Source: Firmicutes bacterium UBA5559 | GTDB lineage: Bacteria > Bacillota > Clostridia > Peptostreptococcales > Anaerovoracaceae | Assembly: GCA_002425705.1 (NCBI GenBank) | Contig: DIMT01000023.1 | Coordinates: 17,611 to 81,610 of the forward strand | Length of the DNA stretch: 64,000 bases | Direction of reading: 5' to 3' | Part shown: positions 8,156-17,234 of the stretch, one piece after another | Numbering within the stretch: the stretch's first letter is position 1 | How the letters are laid out: each line of letters opens with the position of its first letter | Notes under the pieces: model-generated | What the model was told of the DNA's origin: nothing | The model's input: only the letters and a program-made list of their open reading frames with translations | Databases searched by the model: none | Translations under genes and position numbers: made by a program

Positions 8156-8869
8156 ATGGAAATATTTCCGGCTATTGATCTGAGGGAGGGGCAGGTTGTC
8201 CGCCTTTTCCAGGGAGATTATGATAAAATGACGGTATACAGCAAGGACCCGGTGGAGGTGGCCGTGGGTTTCCGTAAGGCGGGAGCAAGAAATCTTCATG
8301 TGGTGGATCTGGACGGGGCCAAAGACGGCCGGTTGTCCAATTTTGATACCATCCGGCGAATCGTAGAAGAAGCGGGCCTCTCGGTTCAGGTGGGAGGAGG
8401 AATCCGGGACGAGGACCGGATCCGCCGGTATCTGGACTTGGGAGTCAGCCGGGTGATCCTGGGGACGATTGCCACCAAGGATTTTAACTTTGTCTGTCGG
8501 ATGGCTTCTCAGTACGGAGACCAGATTGCAGTAGGAGTGGATGTTCGGGATGGCTATGTGGCCGTCAGCGGGTGGAAAGAGATCACCCATCTGGAGGGTA
8601 TGGATTTCTGCAGAAGGCTTCGGGACTCCGGTGTGGCTACCGTTATCTATACGGATATATCCAAAGACGGCAAGATGCAGGGCACCAATCTGGAAGCCTA
8701 TGAAGAACTGTCGGACATCAAAGGCCTGAATATTATTGCCTCCGGGGGCATCAGCGCCCTGTCGGAGATTCGGAAACTGAAAGAAATGGGAATCTTCGGG
8801 GCCATCCTGGGGAAGTCCCTTTATGAAGGGCTCTTCCGGCTGGAGGATGCCCTGAAGGAATCAGAATAG
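8156..8869 (+). CDS. hisA: ProFAR isomerase (phosphoribosylformimino-AICAR-P isomerase)
   Basis: A 237-residue TIM barrel. The catalytic aspartates are visible: D8 in IFPAIDLREG and the second in IYTDISKDGKMQG. GGGIR and ASGGIS form the phosphate-binding ends of the barrel. It opens the ribose ring of ProFAR in histidine synthesis. The start at 8156 follows GGAGGG at a suitable distance; an upstream in-frame start would fall inside the hairpin array. Downstream, a 34-base gap leads to its paralogue hisF. Confidence 0.94.
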   Translation: MEIFPAIDLREGQVVRLFQGDYDKMTVYSKDPVEVAVGFRKAGARNLHVVDLDGAKDGRLSNFDTIRRIVEEAGLSVQVGGGIRDEDRIRRYLDLGVSRVILGTIATKDFNFVCRMASQYGDQIAVGVDVRDGYVAVSGWKEITHLEGMDFCRRLRDSGVATVIYTDISKDGKMQGTNLEAYEELSDIKGLNIIASGGISALSEIRKLKEMGIFGAILGKSLYEGLFRLEDALKESE

Positions 8870-8903
8870 AGCAAAGCCGGCCCTCACAAGAGAAGGAGAA
8901 ATC

Positions 8904-9659
8904 ATGATTACAAAGAGAATCATCCCTTGCCTGGACGTTCGGGATGGACGGGTGGTAAAGGGTGTTAATTTTGAAGGAGTCCAGGATGTGGCGGATCCGG
9001 TGGCTATGGCCCGGTTCTATAACGATGCCGGGGCCGATGAGCTGGTTTTTTATGATATCACCGCCAGCCACGAAGGAAGAGCCCTTTTCACGGAAGTCCT
9101 GAAGGAAGTAGCTTCTCAGATCTTCATCCCCCTCACCGTTGGGGGAGGGATTAATTCGGTGGAGGATTTCGACCGGGTCCTGAAATGCGGTGCCGATAAG
9201 GTCAGCGTCAACAGCGGAGCCATCCGGAATCCGGATTTGATCCGGGAAGCGGCCATGCTGTACGGGGATCAATGCGTGGTCCTCAGTATGGACGTGAAGC
9301 GGGTAGGGGGAGAATTCCGGATTTTTGCAAAAGGAGGCCGGGAAGATACGGGCATTGAGGCCCTATCCTGGGCTGAAAAATGCGTGGCTTTAGGGGCCGG
9401 AGAATTGGTGGTGAACAGCATTGATACCGACGGAGTCAAGGGGGGCTTTGACCTGGAAATGCTGGAAGCGGTGGCAAAGAGAGTGGATGTGCCCATCATT
9501 GCTTCCGGTGGAGCCGGCAAAATCGAGGATTTCATCCATCTCTTTGAAAACCCGGCTATTGATGCCGGGCTGGCAGCCAGCATCTTTCATTTTCGGGAAG
9601 TGGAAATCCGTCAGCTAAAAGAGGAACTGAGAAGAAACGGGATCGAAGTCCGACTGTGA
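8904..9659 (+). CDS. hisF: Imidazole glycerol phosphate synthase, cyclase subunit
   Basis: A 251-residue TIM barrel paralogous to HisA. D11 in [10 protein letters not shown] and the later [12 protein letters not shown] carry the two catalytic aspartates; GGGINS and ASGGAGK are the phosphate sites. With HisH it forms imidazole glycerol phosphate and AICAR from PRFAR and ammonia. AGAAGGAGAAATC gives a good ribosome binding site. Confidence 0.95.
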   Translation: MITKRIIPCLDVRDGRVVKGVNFEGVQDVADPVAMARFYNDAGADELVFYDITASHEGRALFTEVLKEVASQIFIPLTVGGGINSVEDFDRVLKCGADKVSVNSGAIRNPDLIREAAMLYGDQCVVLSMDVKRVGGEFRIFAKGGREDTGIEALSWAEKCVALGAGELVVNSIDTDGVKGGFDLEMLEAVAKRVDVPIIASGGAGKIEDFIHLFENPAIDAGLAASIFHFREVEIRQLKEELRRNGIEVRL

Positions 9660-9685
9660 CCGGCCCGAGTATAAGGAGAATGCCA

Positions 9686-10336
9686 ATGGAATGGAATATA
9701 GACAGCATCCGGTTCGACGAAAAAGGCCTGATTCCGGCCATCGTTCAGGATTATTACAGCAAACAGGTGCTGACCCTGGCCTACATGAACCGGGAAAGCC
9801 TGGAAATCACCATGAGGGAAGGGAAAACTTGTTTTTACAGCCGAAGCCGGGGAGAACTCTGGCGAAAAGGAGAAACCAGCGGAAACTTTCAGCAGGTAGT
9901 CAGCATTATTGCGGACTGCGACCGGGATGCTCTGGTCATCGAGGTGATCAAGGATGGCCCTGCCTGCCATACGGGGGAAGAAAGCTGCTTCTTCCAGCCG
10001 GTTTATCAATCGGAGGAAGTAGGAGCTTTCAGCTACGAGGACCTTTATCGGATGCTGGAGGACCGGAAAAAGAATCCCAGGGAAGGAAGTTACACCACCT
10101 ATCTCTTTGAAAAGGGAAAGGACAAAATCCTGAAAAAGATCGGGGAGGAATCCACGGAGGTCATCATCGGTGCGGCCAAGAATGACCGGTCCGAAACCCT
10201 TTATGAAATAGCGGATCTGGCCTACCATGTAATGGTGCTGATGGTGGAGGAAGGCATTCCCATGAAGGAGCTGGCCAGAGAACTGGCGGGCCGTCATGTA
10301 GTAGACAGGAAAGTCAAGCAGGAAAGGATGAAGTGA
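9686..10336 (+). CDS. hisIE: Bifunctional phosphoribosyl-AMP cyclohydrolase / phosphoribosyl-ATP pyrophosphohydrolase
   Basis: The 216-residue protein joins HisI (about 1-110), with zinc-ligand motifs ADCDRDA and [10 protein letters not shown], to HisE (about 115-216), with the acidic [14 protein letters not shown] helix. Together they catalyse steps two and three of the pathway. I chose ATG 9686 because AAGGAG (9673-9678) sits seven bases upstream; a frame-compatible start at 9656 overlapping hisF is less likely. The stop overlaps the hisD start as TGATG. Confidence 0.93.
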   Translation: MEWNIDSIRFDEKGLIPAIVQDYYSKQVLTLAYMNRESLEITMREGKTCFYSRSRGELWRKGETSGNFQQVVSIIADCDRDALVIEVIKDGPACHTGEESCFFQPVYQSEEVGAFSYEDLYRMLEDRKKNPREGSYTTYLFEKGKDKILKKIGEESTEVIIGAAKNDRSETLYEIADLAYHVMVLMVEEGIPMKELARELAGRHVVDRKVKQERMK

Positions 10337-11607
10337 TGGGTTTGGAATATTTGAAGACCGCAAAAGAGCGAAAAGAAGGGGACCGGCAAGCCTTGACCGC
10401 TCAGGTGGCGGATGTGATCGATAAAGTAAGGCAGGAGGGGGATGATGCCCTGCGGAAATACAACCGGACCTTTGATCAGTGCCAGCGAGAAAATCTTCGG
10501 GTCACCCGGGAAGAGATCGACCGGGCTTACGGGGAGGTAGACCCGGAGCTGATCGATTTAATGAAAAAAGCAAAGGGCAATATTGAAGCCTTCGCCCGGG
10601 CACAGCGGGAATCCATCCGGGAAATCAAGAAGTTTGAAGTTTCCCCCGGGATATTCCTGGGCCATCGGATCATTCCCATCGAATCGGCTTGCTGCTATGT
10701 GCCGGGAGGAAGCTATCCTCTGTATTCCACGGCCCTGATGCTGTCCGTGCCGGCCCGGGTGGCGGGGGTGAAACGAATTGCAGCCTGCTCCCCTCCGGTG
10801 AAGGGGACCGGCAGCATTCATCCCCTGACTCTGGTGGCCATGGATATCGGCGGTGTGGATGAAATTTATGTTACCGGCGGAGCCCAAGCCATCGCAGCTT
10901 TTTCCTATGGCACTGATACAATCCAGCCAGTGGACATCATCGTAGGACCAGGTAATCAGTATGTGACAGAAGCCAAACGGCAATGCTACGGCCAGGTGGG
11001 CATCGATTTTGTTGCCGGACCCAGCGAGGTGCTGATCATTGCCGACGACAGCGGGGACCCGGAAGTCCTGGCTGCCGACATTTTAGGGCAGTCTGAACAC
11101 GACCTGCTGGCGAAAGGACTGCTGCTGACCACCAGCCGGCGAGTGGGCGAAGAAACCATACGGGAAGTGGAAAGGCAGCTATTGGACCTGGATACCGCCA
11201 GAATCGCCGGAAAAAGCTGGGCGGATTACGGAGAGGTGGTGCTGTGCGACTCCCTGGAGGAAGCCGCAGAACTGTGCAATCAATATGCGCCGGAGCACTT
11301 GGAACTGGCGGTGGGAGAGCCAGAAGCCCTGATCGAGAGACTGACCAACTATGGCTCCCTCTTTATCGGAGAGAACACGGCAGAGGTCTTTGGGGATTAT
11401 GCTTCCGGTACCAACCACACCCTGCCTACCCTGAGGGCCGCCCGTTACACCGGTGGGGTCTATGTGGGAACCTTTCTTAAGACCTGTACCCACCAGAGCA
11501 TGACGGGAGAAGCCAGTCGGTCCATTGCCCCCATGGTGGCCAGGATGGCCGAAGGAGAAGGGCTTACGGCCCACGGGAAGGCAGCTTTGGCTCGAATTAA
11601 GGAGTAG
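10336..11607 (+). CDS. hisD: Histidinol dehydrogenase
   Basis: A 423-residue enzyme with GPGNQYVTEAKRQ, VAGPSEVLI, LGQSEHD, APEHLEL and a GSLFIGENTAEVFGDYASG stretch that carries active-site residues of the family. It oxidises histidinol to histidine with two NAD+. The ATG at 10336 shares a base with the hisIE stop; GTG at 10333 is an alternative. hisD sits last here although it is often near the front of his operons. Ends with TAG and is followed 40 bases later by a HAD gene. Confidence 0.94.
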   Translation: MGLEYLKTAKERKEGDRQALTAQVADVIDKVRQEGDDALRKYNRTFDQCQRENLRVTREEIDRAYGEVDPELIDLMKKAKGNIEAFARAQRESIREIKKFEVSPGIFLGHRIIPIESACCYVPGGSYPLYSTALMLSVPARVAGVKRIAACSPPVKGTGSIHPLTLVAMDIGGVDEIYVTGGAQAIAAFSYGTDTIQPVDIIVGPGNQYVTEAKRQCYGQVGIDFVAGPSEVLIIADDSGDPEVLAADILGQSEHDLLAKGLLLTTSRRVGEETIREVERQLLDLDTARIAGKSWADYGEVVLCDSLEEAAELCNQYAPEHLELAVGEPEALIERLTNYGSLFIGENTAEVFGDYASGTNHTLPTLRAARYTGGVYVGTFLKTCTHQSMTGEASRSIAPMVARMAEGEGLTAHGKAALARIKE

Positions 11608-11647
11608 GGCCTTGGAAACCTTGGTCGAAGCAGAAGGAGGAATCGAC

Positions 11648-12331
11648 ATGACGAATCAGAAGAAACCCATCCAGGCTGTTGTTTTTGATGCTTACGGCAC
11701 CCTGTTCGACGTTCACAGCGTTATGGAAGCCTGTGAAGAATTTTATCCTGGTGATGAGAAGATGATCAGTCAAATCTGGCGGCAGAAGCAGCTGGAATAT
11801 TCCTGGCTTCTTTCCCTCATGGAGCGGTATGAACCCTTTGAGTCCATCACCCGACGGGGATTGATTTTTGCTTTAAGAAGCCGAAACCTGCCCTTTGACG
11901 AACCGGTTCTGAAACGGCTTATGGGAGAATACCGGAGGCTGGGGGTGTTCCCGGAAGCCTTTGCTGCCCTGGAAAGAATGAAGGACCGCAAGCTGGCCAT
12001 CTTATCCAACGGGAATCCGGAAATGCTGGAGCCCCTTCTGGAATATACGGGAATCGAGAAGAAAATACCGCTTTTGCTCAGCGTTGAAGAGAAAAAAATA
12101 TTCAAACCACATCCAACCGTTTATGAGATGGCGCCGGATTTTCTCGGTATTCCAAAAGAAGAAATCCTCTTCGTTTCCGCCAATTCCTGGGATGTAGCCG
12201 GAGCCCGTTCCTACGGTCTGCGGGTGGCATGGATCAATCGGGCCCGTAACCAGCAGGAAGAGCTGGACCTTCTTCCGGAAATAGAAATTCAGGACCTGGA
12301 AGAACTGGCGGACTACGTTGCCAATAACTGA
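11648..12331 (+). CDS. HAD-superfamily hydrolase, haloacid-dehalogenase (type II)-like
   Basis: A 227-residue HAD subfamily IA protein. Motif I is VVFDAYGTLFD with nucleophile D14; motif II is LAILSNGNPEM; motif III is a lysine in KIFKPHPTVYE; motif IV is SANSWDVAGARSYG. This set is closest to L-2-haloacid dehalogenases, but phosphatases share it. Placed at the end of the his operon after GGAGGAATCGAC, it could be the missing histidinol-phosphate phosphatase, since no HisJ or HisN is seen; that is inference from position only. Confidence 0.8.
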   Translation: MTNQKKPIQAVVFDAYGTLFDVHSVMEACEEFYPGDEKMISQIWRQKQLEYSWLLSLMERYEPFESITRRGLIFALRSRNLPFDEPVLKRLMGEYRRLGVFPEAFAALERMKDRKLAILSNGNPEMLEPLLEYTGIEKKIPLLLSVEEKKIFKPHPTVYEMAPDFLGIPKEEILFVSANSWDVAGARSYGLRVAWINRARNQQEELDLLPEIEIQDLEELADYVANN

Positions 12332-12359
12332 ATAGACGAATATGAATCCAATTTGGGTT

Positions 12360-12392
12360 GCTTCCCTTCCTCCTGGAGGGGAGGCATTTTTT
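12360..12392 (+). terminator. Terminator of the histidine operon
   Basis: GCTTCCCTTCC (12360-12370) pairs with GGAGGGGAGGC (12375-12385), with two G-U pairs, around a TCCT loop, followed by ATTTTTTAT. Confidence 0.85.
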
Positions 12393-12403
12393 ATGCCGCC
12401 ATT

Positions 12404-12421
12404 GTGTTAATTCGTTAACAA
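12404..12421 (+). promoter_or_regulatory. Rex-like operator 1
   Basis: GTGTTAATTCGTTAACAA matches the clostridial Rex consensus TTGTTAA-N4-TTAACAA at 13 of 14 defined bases. It lies about 100 bases upstream of the bcd promoter. Rex is an NADH-sensing repressor of fermentative genes. Confidence 0.65.
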
Positions 12422-12506
12422 ATTGAACTGGAAAATGAAAGCGGTTCCAATTGGATTAATAGTAGAATTTAGTTAATATGTATGAGTTATAATACTGATT
12501 TGGCCA

Positions 12507-12535
12507 TTGACACCGGCATTCATATGGATTACTAT
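12507..12535 (+). promoter_or_regulatory. Promoter of the bcd-etf operon
   Basis: TTGACA (12507-12512), 17 bases, TACTAT (12530-12535). A second possible -10, TATAAT at 12488-12493, lacks a good -35. Confidence 0.6.
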
Positions 12536-12553
12536 AGGGATAATATATTTAAA

Positions 12554-12571
12554 TTGATAAATAATTAACAA
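12554..12571 (+). promoter_or_regulatory. Rex-like operator 2, next to the bcd ribosome binding site
   Basis: TTGATAAATAATTAACAA differs from the clostridial Rex consensus at one defined base. It lies downstream of the predicted transcription start and five bases before AGGAGGG, so bound repressor would block elongation. Confidence 0.6.
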
Positions 12572-12587
12572 AAGCAGGAGGGAACCT

Positions 12588-13724
12588 ATGAACTTTGACT
12601 TTTCGGACGCTCAGAAAATGATTCGACAGACAGCCCAGGAATTCACCGAACGATATGTAGCACCCCTGGCGGCAGAACTGGACCTGACGGGAGAATTTCC
12701 CAGGGAAACTTTCGCTCGGATGGCAGCCCATGGATTTACCGGTATCGGAATTCCGGAAGAATATGGCGGTTCCGGAGGCAGCGACATTGAAAAGGTGATC
12801 GTGGTCTCGGAACTGGCAAAGAAATGCGGCGCCACTGCAGCAACACTCTCCATCCACATGATCTTTCCTGCTGTAATCCTGAAGTTCGGTACGGAAGAAC
12901 AAAAGAAGAAATATCTGCCGGCTATGGCCGACGGAGGAAAGATAAGTGCCTTTGCCCTGACAGAGCCCAATGCGGGATCCGATGCGGCAGCGGTGAAGAC
13001 CACGGCCTTGAAGGACGGGGATCATTACATCCTGAACGGAACCAAATGTTTCATCACCGGCGGGGGACAGGCGGACCATGTGGTGGTTTTTGCCCTGACG
13101 GATCCCTCGAAAGGGCTGAAAGGTCTTTCTGCGCTGGTTGTGGACAAGGGCATGCCGGGCTTTTCCATCGGGAAAATTGAAGATAAGATGGGAATCCGGG
13201 CATCGGAAACGGTGGAACTGATCTTTGACAATTGCCGGGTTCCGGCAGAAAACCTGGTTGGGAAGGAAGGCGCCGGATTCAAGATTGCCATGACCGCCCT
13301 GGACGGAGCCCGGATCGGGGTCGCAGCCCAAGCCCTCGGAATAGCGGAGGGAGCCTTGGAAGAAACGGTGAAGTACATGAAGGAACGGGTTCAGTTCGGT
13401 AAGCCGCTAACAGCCCTTCAGGGCCTGAACTGGTATGTGGCAGAAATGGCTACGAAGATTGAGTGTGCCCGCTGGATGACTTATCGGGCAGCCACGCTGA
13501 AAATCAAGGGAGAACCCTATACGAAAGAGGCGGCCATGGCCAAATACAATGCTTCGGAAACAGCCCTCTTTGTCACCAATCTGGCCCTCCAGATTCACGG
13601 AGGCTACGGGTACATGAAGGATTATCCCCTGGAGCGGATGATGAGGGATGCTAAAATCACTCAGATCTATGAGGGAACATCGGAAATCCATAAAGTGGTT
13701 ATCGCAAGAGAAGTGCTCAAATAG
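12588..13724 (+). CDS. bcd: Acyl-CoA dehydrogenase, short-chain (butyryl-CoA dehydrogenase type)
   Basis: A 378-residue flavoprotein with the acyl-CoA dehydrogenase signatures FALTEPNAGSDAAA, KCFITGGG, and a C-terminal YEGTSEIHKVVIAREVL in which E362 matches the catalytic glutamate of butyryl-CoA dehydrogenases. It interconverts acyl-CoA and trans-2-enoyl-CoA. With EtfBA directly downstream it can form the Bcd-Etf complex that in clostridia bifurcates electrons to ferredoxin. AGGAGGG precedes the ATG. The two Rex-like sites suggest control by the NADH/NAD+ ratio. Confidence 0.92.
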   Translation: MNFDFSDAQKMIRQTAQEFTERYVAPLAAELDLTGEFPRETFARMAAHGFTGIGIPEEYGGSGGSDIEKVIVVSELAKKCGATAATLSIHMIFPAVILKFGTEEQKKKYLPAMADGGKISAFALTEPNAGSDAAAVKTTALKDGDHYILNGTKCFITGGGQADHVVVFALTDPSKGLKGLSALVVDKGMPGFSIGKIEDKMGIRASETVELIFDNCRVPAENLVGKEGAGFKIAMTALDGARIGVAAQALGIAEGALEETVKYMKERVQFGKPLTALQGLNWYVAEMATKIECARWMTYRAATLKIKGEPYTKEAAMAKYNASETALFVTNLALQIHGGYGYMKDYPLERMMRDAKITQIYEGTSEIHKVVIAREVLK

Positions 13725-13733
13725 GGGGTCGTC

Positions 13734-14522
13734 ATGAATAGTATCGTTTGCATCAAACAAGTGCCCAATACCAATGAAGTAAGAATCAATCAGGAAACCG
13801 GGACTCTGATCCGGGACGGAGTGCCCAGCATCATCAATCCCGATGACAGGAATGCTATAGAAGGAGCCTTGAAAATTAAGGAAGAGCTGGGAGGAACGGT
13901 GACGGTGATCACCATGGGTCCGGAGCAGGCCAAGGCAGCCCTGAGAGAAGCGATGGCCATGGGAGCTGACCGAGCTATCCTTTTGTCAGACAGGGCCTTT
14001 GCCGGGTCCGATACCTGGGCGACGGCTACCATTCTGGCTGCGGCCTTGGATAAAATCGGGGAAACGGATTTGATTTTCTGCGGACGTCAGGCCATCGACG
14101 GGGATACGGCTCAGGTCGGTCCGGAGCTGGCCGAATTTCTCGATATTCCTCAGGTTACTTATGCCAAAGAAGTGGTTGTTGAAAAGGATAAGGTGCGAGT
14201 GACCCGATACGGAGAATCCGGAGACTACATCATGGAGGCTCCCATGCCGGTGATGCTCACCGCCATCCGGGAACTGAACGAGCCAAGGCTGCCCCATGTG
14301 AGGAGCATCATCGAAGCCTGGGAGAAAAAGGATATTGAGGTTTGGACCATGGAGGACCTGACCATTGATCCCACTCAGATCGGGCTGAAGGGATCCCCGA
14401 CCAATGTATTCCGGTCCTTTGTGCCGGTTCGGGAAAAACAAAGTGAAATCATCCAGGGGAATACTCCCCGGGAAAAGGCGGCACTGCTGCTGGATAGACT
14501 GTCATCGCAGAAACTGGTATAG
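13734..14522 (+). CDS. etfB: Electron transfer flavoprotein beta subunit
   Basis: A 262-residue EtfB: CIKQVPNTNEVRIN at the start, then VITMGPEQAKAALREAMAMGADRAILL and FCGRQAIDGDTAQVGPELAEFL, the family signature. It shuttles electrons between the dehydrogenase and other carriers as a dimer with EtfA. The gene begins nine bases after bcd, and the A-T-M-G-P and G-x-Q-A-I-D-G-D region resembles the bifurcating-type Etf of anaerobes, though I cannot prove that from sequence alone. Confidence 0.94.
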   Translation: MNSIVCIKQVPNTNEVRINQETGTLIRDGVPSIINPDDRNAIEGALKIKEELGGTVTVITMGPEQAKAALREAMAMGADRAILLSDRAFAGSDTWATATILAAALDKIGETDLIFCGRQAIDGDTAQVGPELAEFLDIPQVTYAKEVVVEKDKVRVTRYGESGDYIMEAPMPVMLTAIRELNEPRLPHVRSIIEAWEKKDIEVWTMEDLTIDPTQIGLKGSPTNVFRSFVPVREKQSEIIQGNTPREKAALLLDRLSSQKLV

Positions 14523-14537
14523 AAAGGGGGATGAAAC

Positions 14538-15584
14538 ATGAAACGAGCAAAAGTAAATCAGGGCGAGGACCTGCAGGAATACAAGGACGTTTATGTAATA
14601 GGAGAATGCCTGGATGGGAGGCTCCATCCGGTGACCCTGGAATTGATGGGTGAAGGCCGGAAACTGGCCAATCAGCTGAAACGGCATCTGGGGGTCATTC
14701 TCCTGGGGGATGGTATGGATGAGGCCCTGGAGCACCTGCAGGACTATGATGCGGATGTGATCTACCATCTGAAGCATCCTCTGCTGAAGGATTTTTCCAC
14801 CGAAGGGTATGTTAAAGTGCTGAACGATTTTATCCGGGGCAACAAGCCGGAAATCCTGCTCATCGGAGCCACGTCCTACGGGAGGGACATTGCCCCCCGT
14901 CTGGCAGGAAGGCTGGGAACCGGCCTGACCGCTGACTGCACCAAACTGGAAATCGATCCGGCGGACGGGAAACTGCTGCAGACCCGGCCGGCCTTCGGTG
15001 GCAATCTGATGGCCACCATCATTTGTCCGAAGAATCGGCCACAGATGTCCACGGTACGTCCCGGGGTCATGGAGCGGGCTCACAAGCTTGCAGAAGGAAA
15101 AGCCCATTTGGTGACTGTAATCCCTGAATTGGAGCCTAAAGACATCCGGGTTGCCTTGGTAGAGAAAAAACCGCCGGCAAAAAAACAGGTCAACCTGATC
15201 GATGCCCGGGTAGTAGTGTCCGGAGGCAGAGGCCTCAAAACACCGGAAGGTTTCCGTCTTATTGAAGAACTGGCTGATGTGCTGGGGGGAGAAGTCGGCT
15301 CATCCAGAGCCTGTGTGGACGCCGGTTGGATCAGTCATGCCCATCAGGTAGGGCAGACAGGCACGACGGTGCGGCCGGAAATCTACATTGCCTGCGGAAT
15401 TTCGGGAGCCATCCAGCATCTGGCCGGCATGAGCGAAGCGGATTACATCGTAGCCATTAACAAAGACCCGGAGGCCCCTATTTTCAATGTTTGCGATTAT
15501 GGCATCGTCGGGGATCTGTACGAAATTCTCCCGGCCATGATCGAGGATTACCGAAAGAGAAAGGAGGAGGCGAATCATGCATGA
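14538..15584 (+). CDS. etfA: Electron transfer flavoprotein alpha subunit
   Basis: A 348-residue EtfA. The C-terminal FAD-binding domain is clear: SGGRGLKTPEGF, GSSRACVDAGWI, HQVGQTGTTVRPEIYIACGISGAIQHLAGM, and IVAINKDPEAPIFNVCDYGIVGDL. It has no N-terminal ferredoxin extension. AGAAAGGGGGATGAAAC gives its ribosome binding site, and the 3' end overlaps the next gene by eight bases. Confidence 0.94.
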   Translation: MKRAKVNQGEDLQEYKDVYVIGECLDGRLHPVTLELMGEGRKLANQLKRHLGVILLGDGMDEALEHLQDYDADVIYHLKHPLLKDFSTEGYVKVLNDFIRGNKPEILLIGATSYGRDIAPRLAGRLGTGLTADCTKLEIDPADGKLLQTRPAFGGNLMATIICPKNRPQMSTVRPGVMERAHKLAEGKAHLVTVIPELEPKDIRVALVEKKPPAKKQVNLIDARVVVSGGRGLKTPEGFRLIEELADVLGGEVGSSRACVDAGWISHAHQVGQTGTTVRPEIYIACGISGAIQHLAGMSEADYIVAINKDPEAPIFNVCDYGIVGDLYEILPAMIEDYRKRKEEANHA

Positions 15585-16026
15585 GTTGCTGGACGACAAC
15601 AGCCTGAACATGAGCGGATACAGCATCGATGAGATTTTCATCGGGATGAAGCGGAGCGTTAGTAAAACCATTACGGAAGCGGATCTTCAAGCCTTTGCCG
15701 GCATAACCGGGGACCTGAATCCGGTCCATATGAACGCCGAATATGCCAAGGGAACCCGTTTCGGGGAGCGGATCGCCCATGGGATGCTGACGGCTTCCTT
15801 TTTCTCCACCATCGTAGGGATGTGCATACCGGGAGCCGATGCCATTTATCTCAGCCAGAACCTGGAGTTTCTGCTTCCCGTTAAGATTGGGGACACGATA
15901 ACCGCCACCGGCGAAGTCATCAGCCGGGTGCCGGAAAAAAGAATTGCGACGCTGATGATGACAGCCACCAACCAGCAGGGGCAGGTAGTGGTCAAAGGAG
16001 AGGGAAAAGTGATGGCGACCAAATAG
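15577..16026 (+). CDS. MaoC-type (R)-specific enoyl-CoA hydratase
   Basis: A 149-residue single hotdog domain with the hydratase 2 motif FAGITGDLNPVHMN, in which D46 and H51 are the expected catalytic pair, and then FGERIAHGML. PhaJ-like members hydrate trans-2-enoyl-CoA to (R)-3-hydroxyacyl-CoA. In clostridial butyrate operons the hydratase is normally crotonase-type (Crt, S-specific), so an R-type here sets the operon apart. AAAGGAGGAGG lies within etfA just before the ATG. Confidence 0.87.
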   Translation: MHELLDDNSLNMSGYSIDEIFIGMKRSVSKTITEADLQAFAGITGDLNPVHMNAEYAKGTRFGERIAHGMLTASFFSTIVGMCIPGADAIYLSQNLEFLLPVKIGDTITATGEVISRVPEKRIATLMMTATNQQGQVVVKGEGKVMATK

Positions 16027-16050
16027 GTCGGAAAGAAAGGGAGGAAGGAC

Positions 16051-17220
16051 ATGGCTAACATGTTTTTAATGCCGGGAATGGTTTTTATTGGGGAAGATGC
16101 CTTGGAATCCTCCAGGGAGGAATTGAAAAAGCTGGGGAGAAAAGCGCTGATCGTGACGGATCGGATGATGGGGGAACTGGACAACGTCCGCCGTCTGACG
16201 GATTTGCTGGACCGAATCGGAATCCGGTATGGAATCTACGATGGAATCAATACGGAACCAACGGATTCTATGGTGGAGGAAGGTCTGCGGATATACCGGG
16301 AAGAGGGCTGCGATTTTCTGATCGGCCTAGGTGGAGGCAGTCCCCTGGATGCCATGAAAGCCATCGGGGTGCTGGTCACCAACCCGGGCGATATCATGGA
16401 CTTTTGCGGGAAACCGGTGATACAGGAACTGCCGCCAACTGTCTGCATTCCAACGACGGCGGGTACCGGATCGGAAACCACCAAATCCTCGGTCATCACC
16501 AATCAGAAAACCAGCGTGAAGATGCTGGTCAGCGATCCAAAATTAATGGCTACCATGGCTATCGTGGATCCCCTTTTTACGATTACCGTTCCAAAGGATG
16601 TGACGGTGGCCACCGGAATCGATGCCCTGACCCATGCCATTGAAGCATACACCTCAAAAAAAGCTTGTCAGTTGTCGGACACCCAGAGCATTTCGTCGGT
16701 GCGAAGGATCTTTGCCAATATTCGAACCGCCTGCATCAACGGATCCGACAAAAAAGCCCGGAGCCAGATGGCTATTGCTTCTTTTGAAGCGGGAATCGCT
16801 TTCAACAACTCTTCGGTGACCCTGGTCCACGGCATGAGCCGGCCCATCGGAGCTATGTTCCACGTACCCCACGGAGCTTCCAACGCCATGCTGCTGGTCC
16901 GGTCCCTGGATTTCATTCGGCCGGAAGCGGCGGCAAGACTCCACGATCTGGCAGTGGCCATCGGAGCAGCGAAGCCCGGGGATGGCATACAGGAAGGGGC
17001 GGCTGCCTTTGTGGAGGAAACTCGGCGTCTCCTTTCATCCATCGGTGTCAAGGGGATTCATGAGTTCAACATCGACCAGGATGCGTTCTACCGGGCTATG
17101 GATAAGATGGCCGAGGATGCCCTGGCCAGCGGAAGCCCCGGAAACAGCAGAAGAGAAGTTCGGAAAGAAGATATCATCGACATCTATAAAGGCCTGTGGC
17201 AGGATGCTCTGGCCAGTTAA
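16051..17220 (+). CDS. Iron-containing alcohol dehydrogenase
   Basis: A 389-residue group III alcohol dehydrogenase. The nucleotide site GLGGGSPLDAMKAIG, PTTAGTGSETTKSSVIT, and the metal region DALTHAIEAYTS and HGMSRPIGAMFHVPHGASNAML are all present. Family members act on short alcohols, diols or hydroxy acids such as 4-hydroxybutyrate; this one cannot be assigned a substrate. It is 24 bases after the MaoC gene with GGAAAGAAAGGGAGGAAGG upstream, so it belongs to the same Rex-controlled operon. Confidence 0.9.
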   Translation: MANMFLMPGMVFIGEDALESSREELKKLGRKALIVTDRMMGELDNVRRLTDLLDRIGIRYGIYDGINTEPTDSMVEEGLRIYREEGCDFLIGLGGGSPLDAMKAIGVLVTNPGDIMDFCGKPVIQELPPTVCIPTTAGTGSETTKSSVITNQKTSVKMLVSDPKLMATMAIVDPLFTITVPKDVTVATGIDALTHAIEAYTSKKACQLSDTQSISSVRRIFANIRTACINGSDKKARSQMAIASFEAGIAFNNSSVTLVHGMSRPIGAMFHVPHGASNAMLLVRSLDFIRPEAAARLHDLAVAIGAAKPGDGIQEGAAAFVEETRRLLSSIGVKGIHEFNIDQDAFYRAMDKMAEDALASGSPGNSRREVRKEDIIDIYKGLWQDALAS

Positions 17221-17234
17221 AAAGGAAGGTGCCA

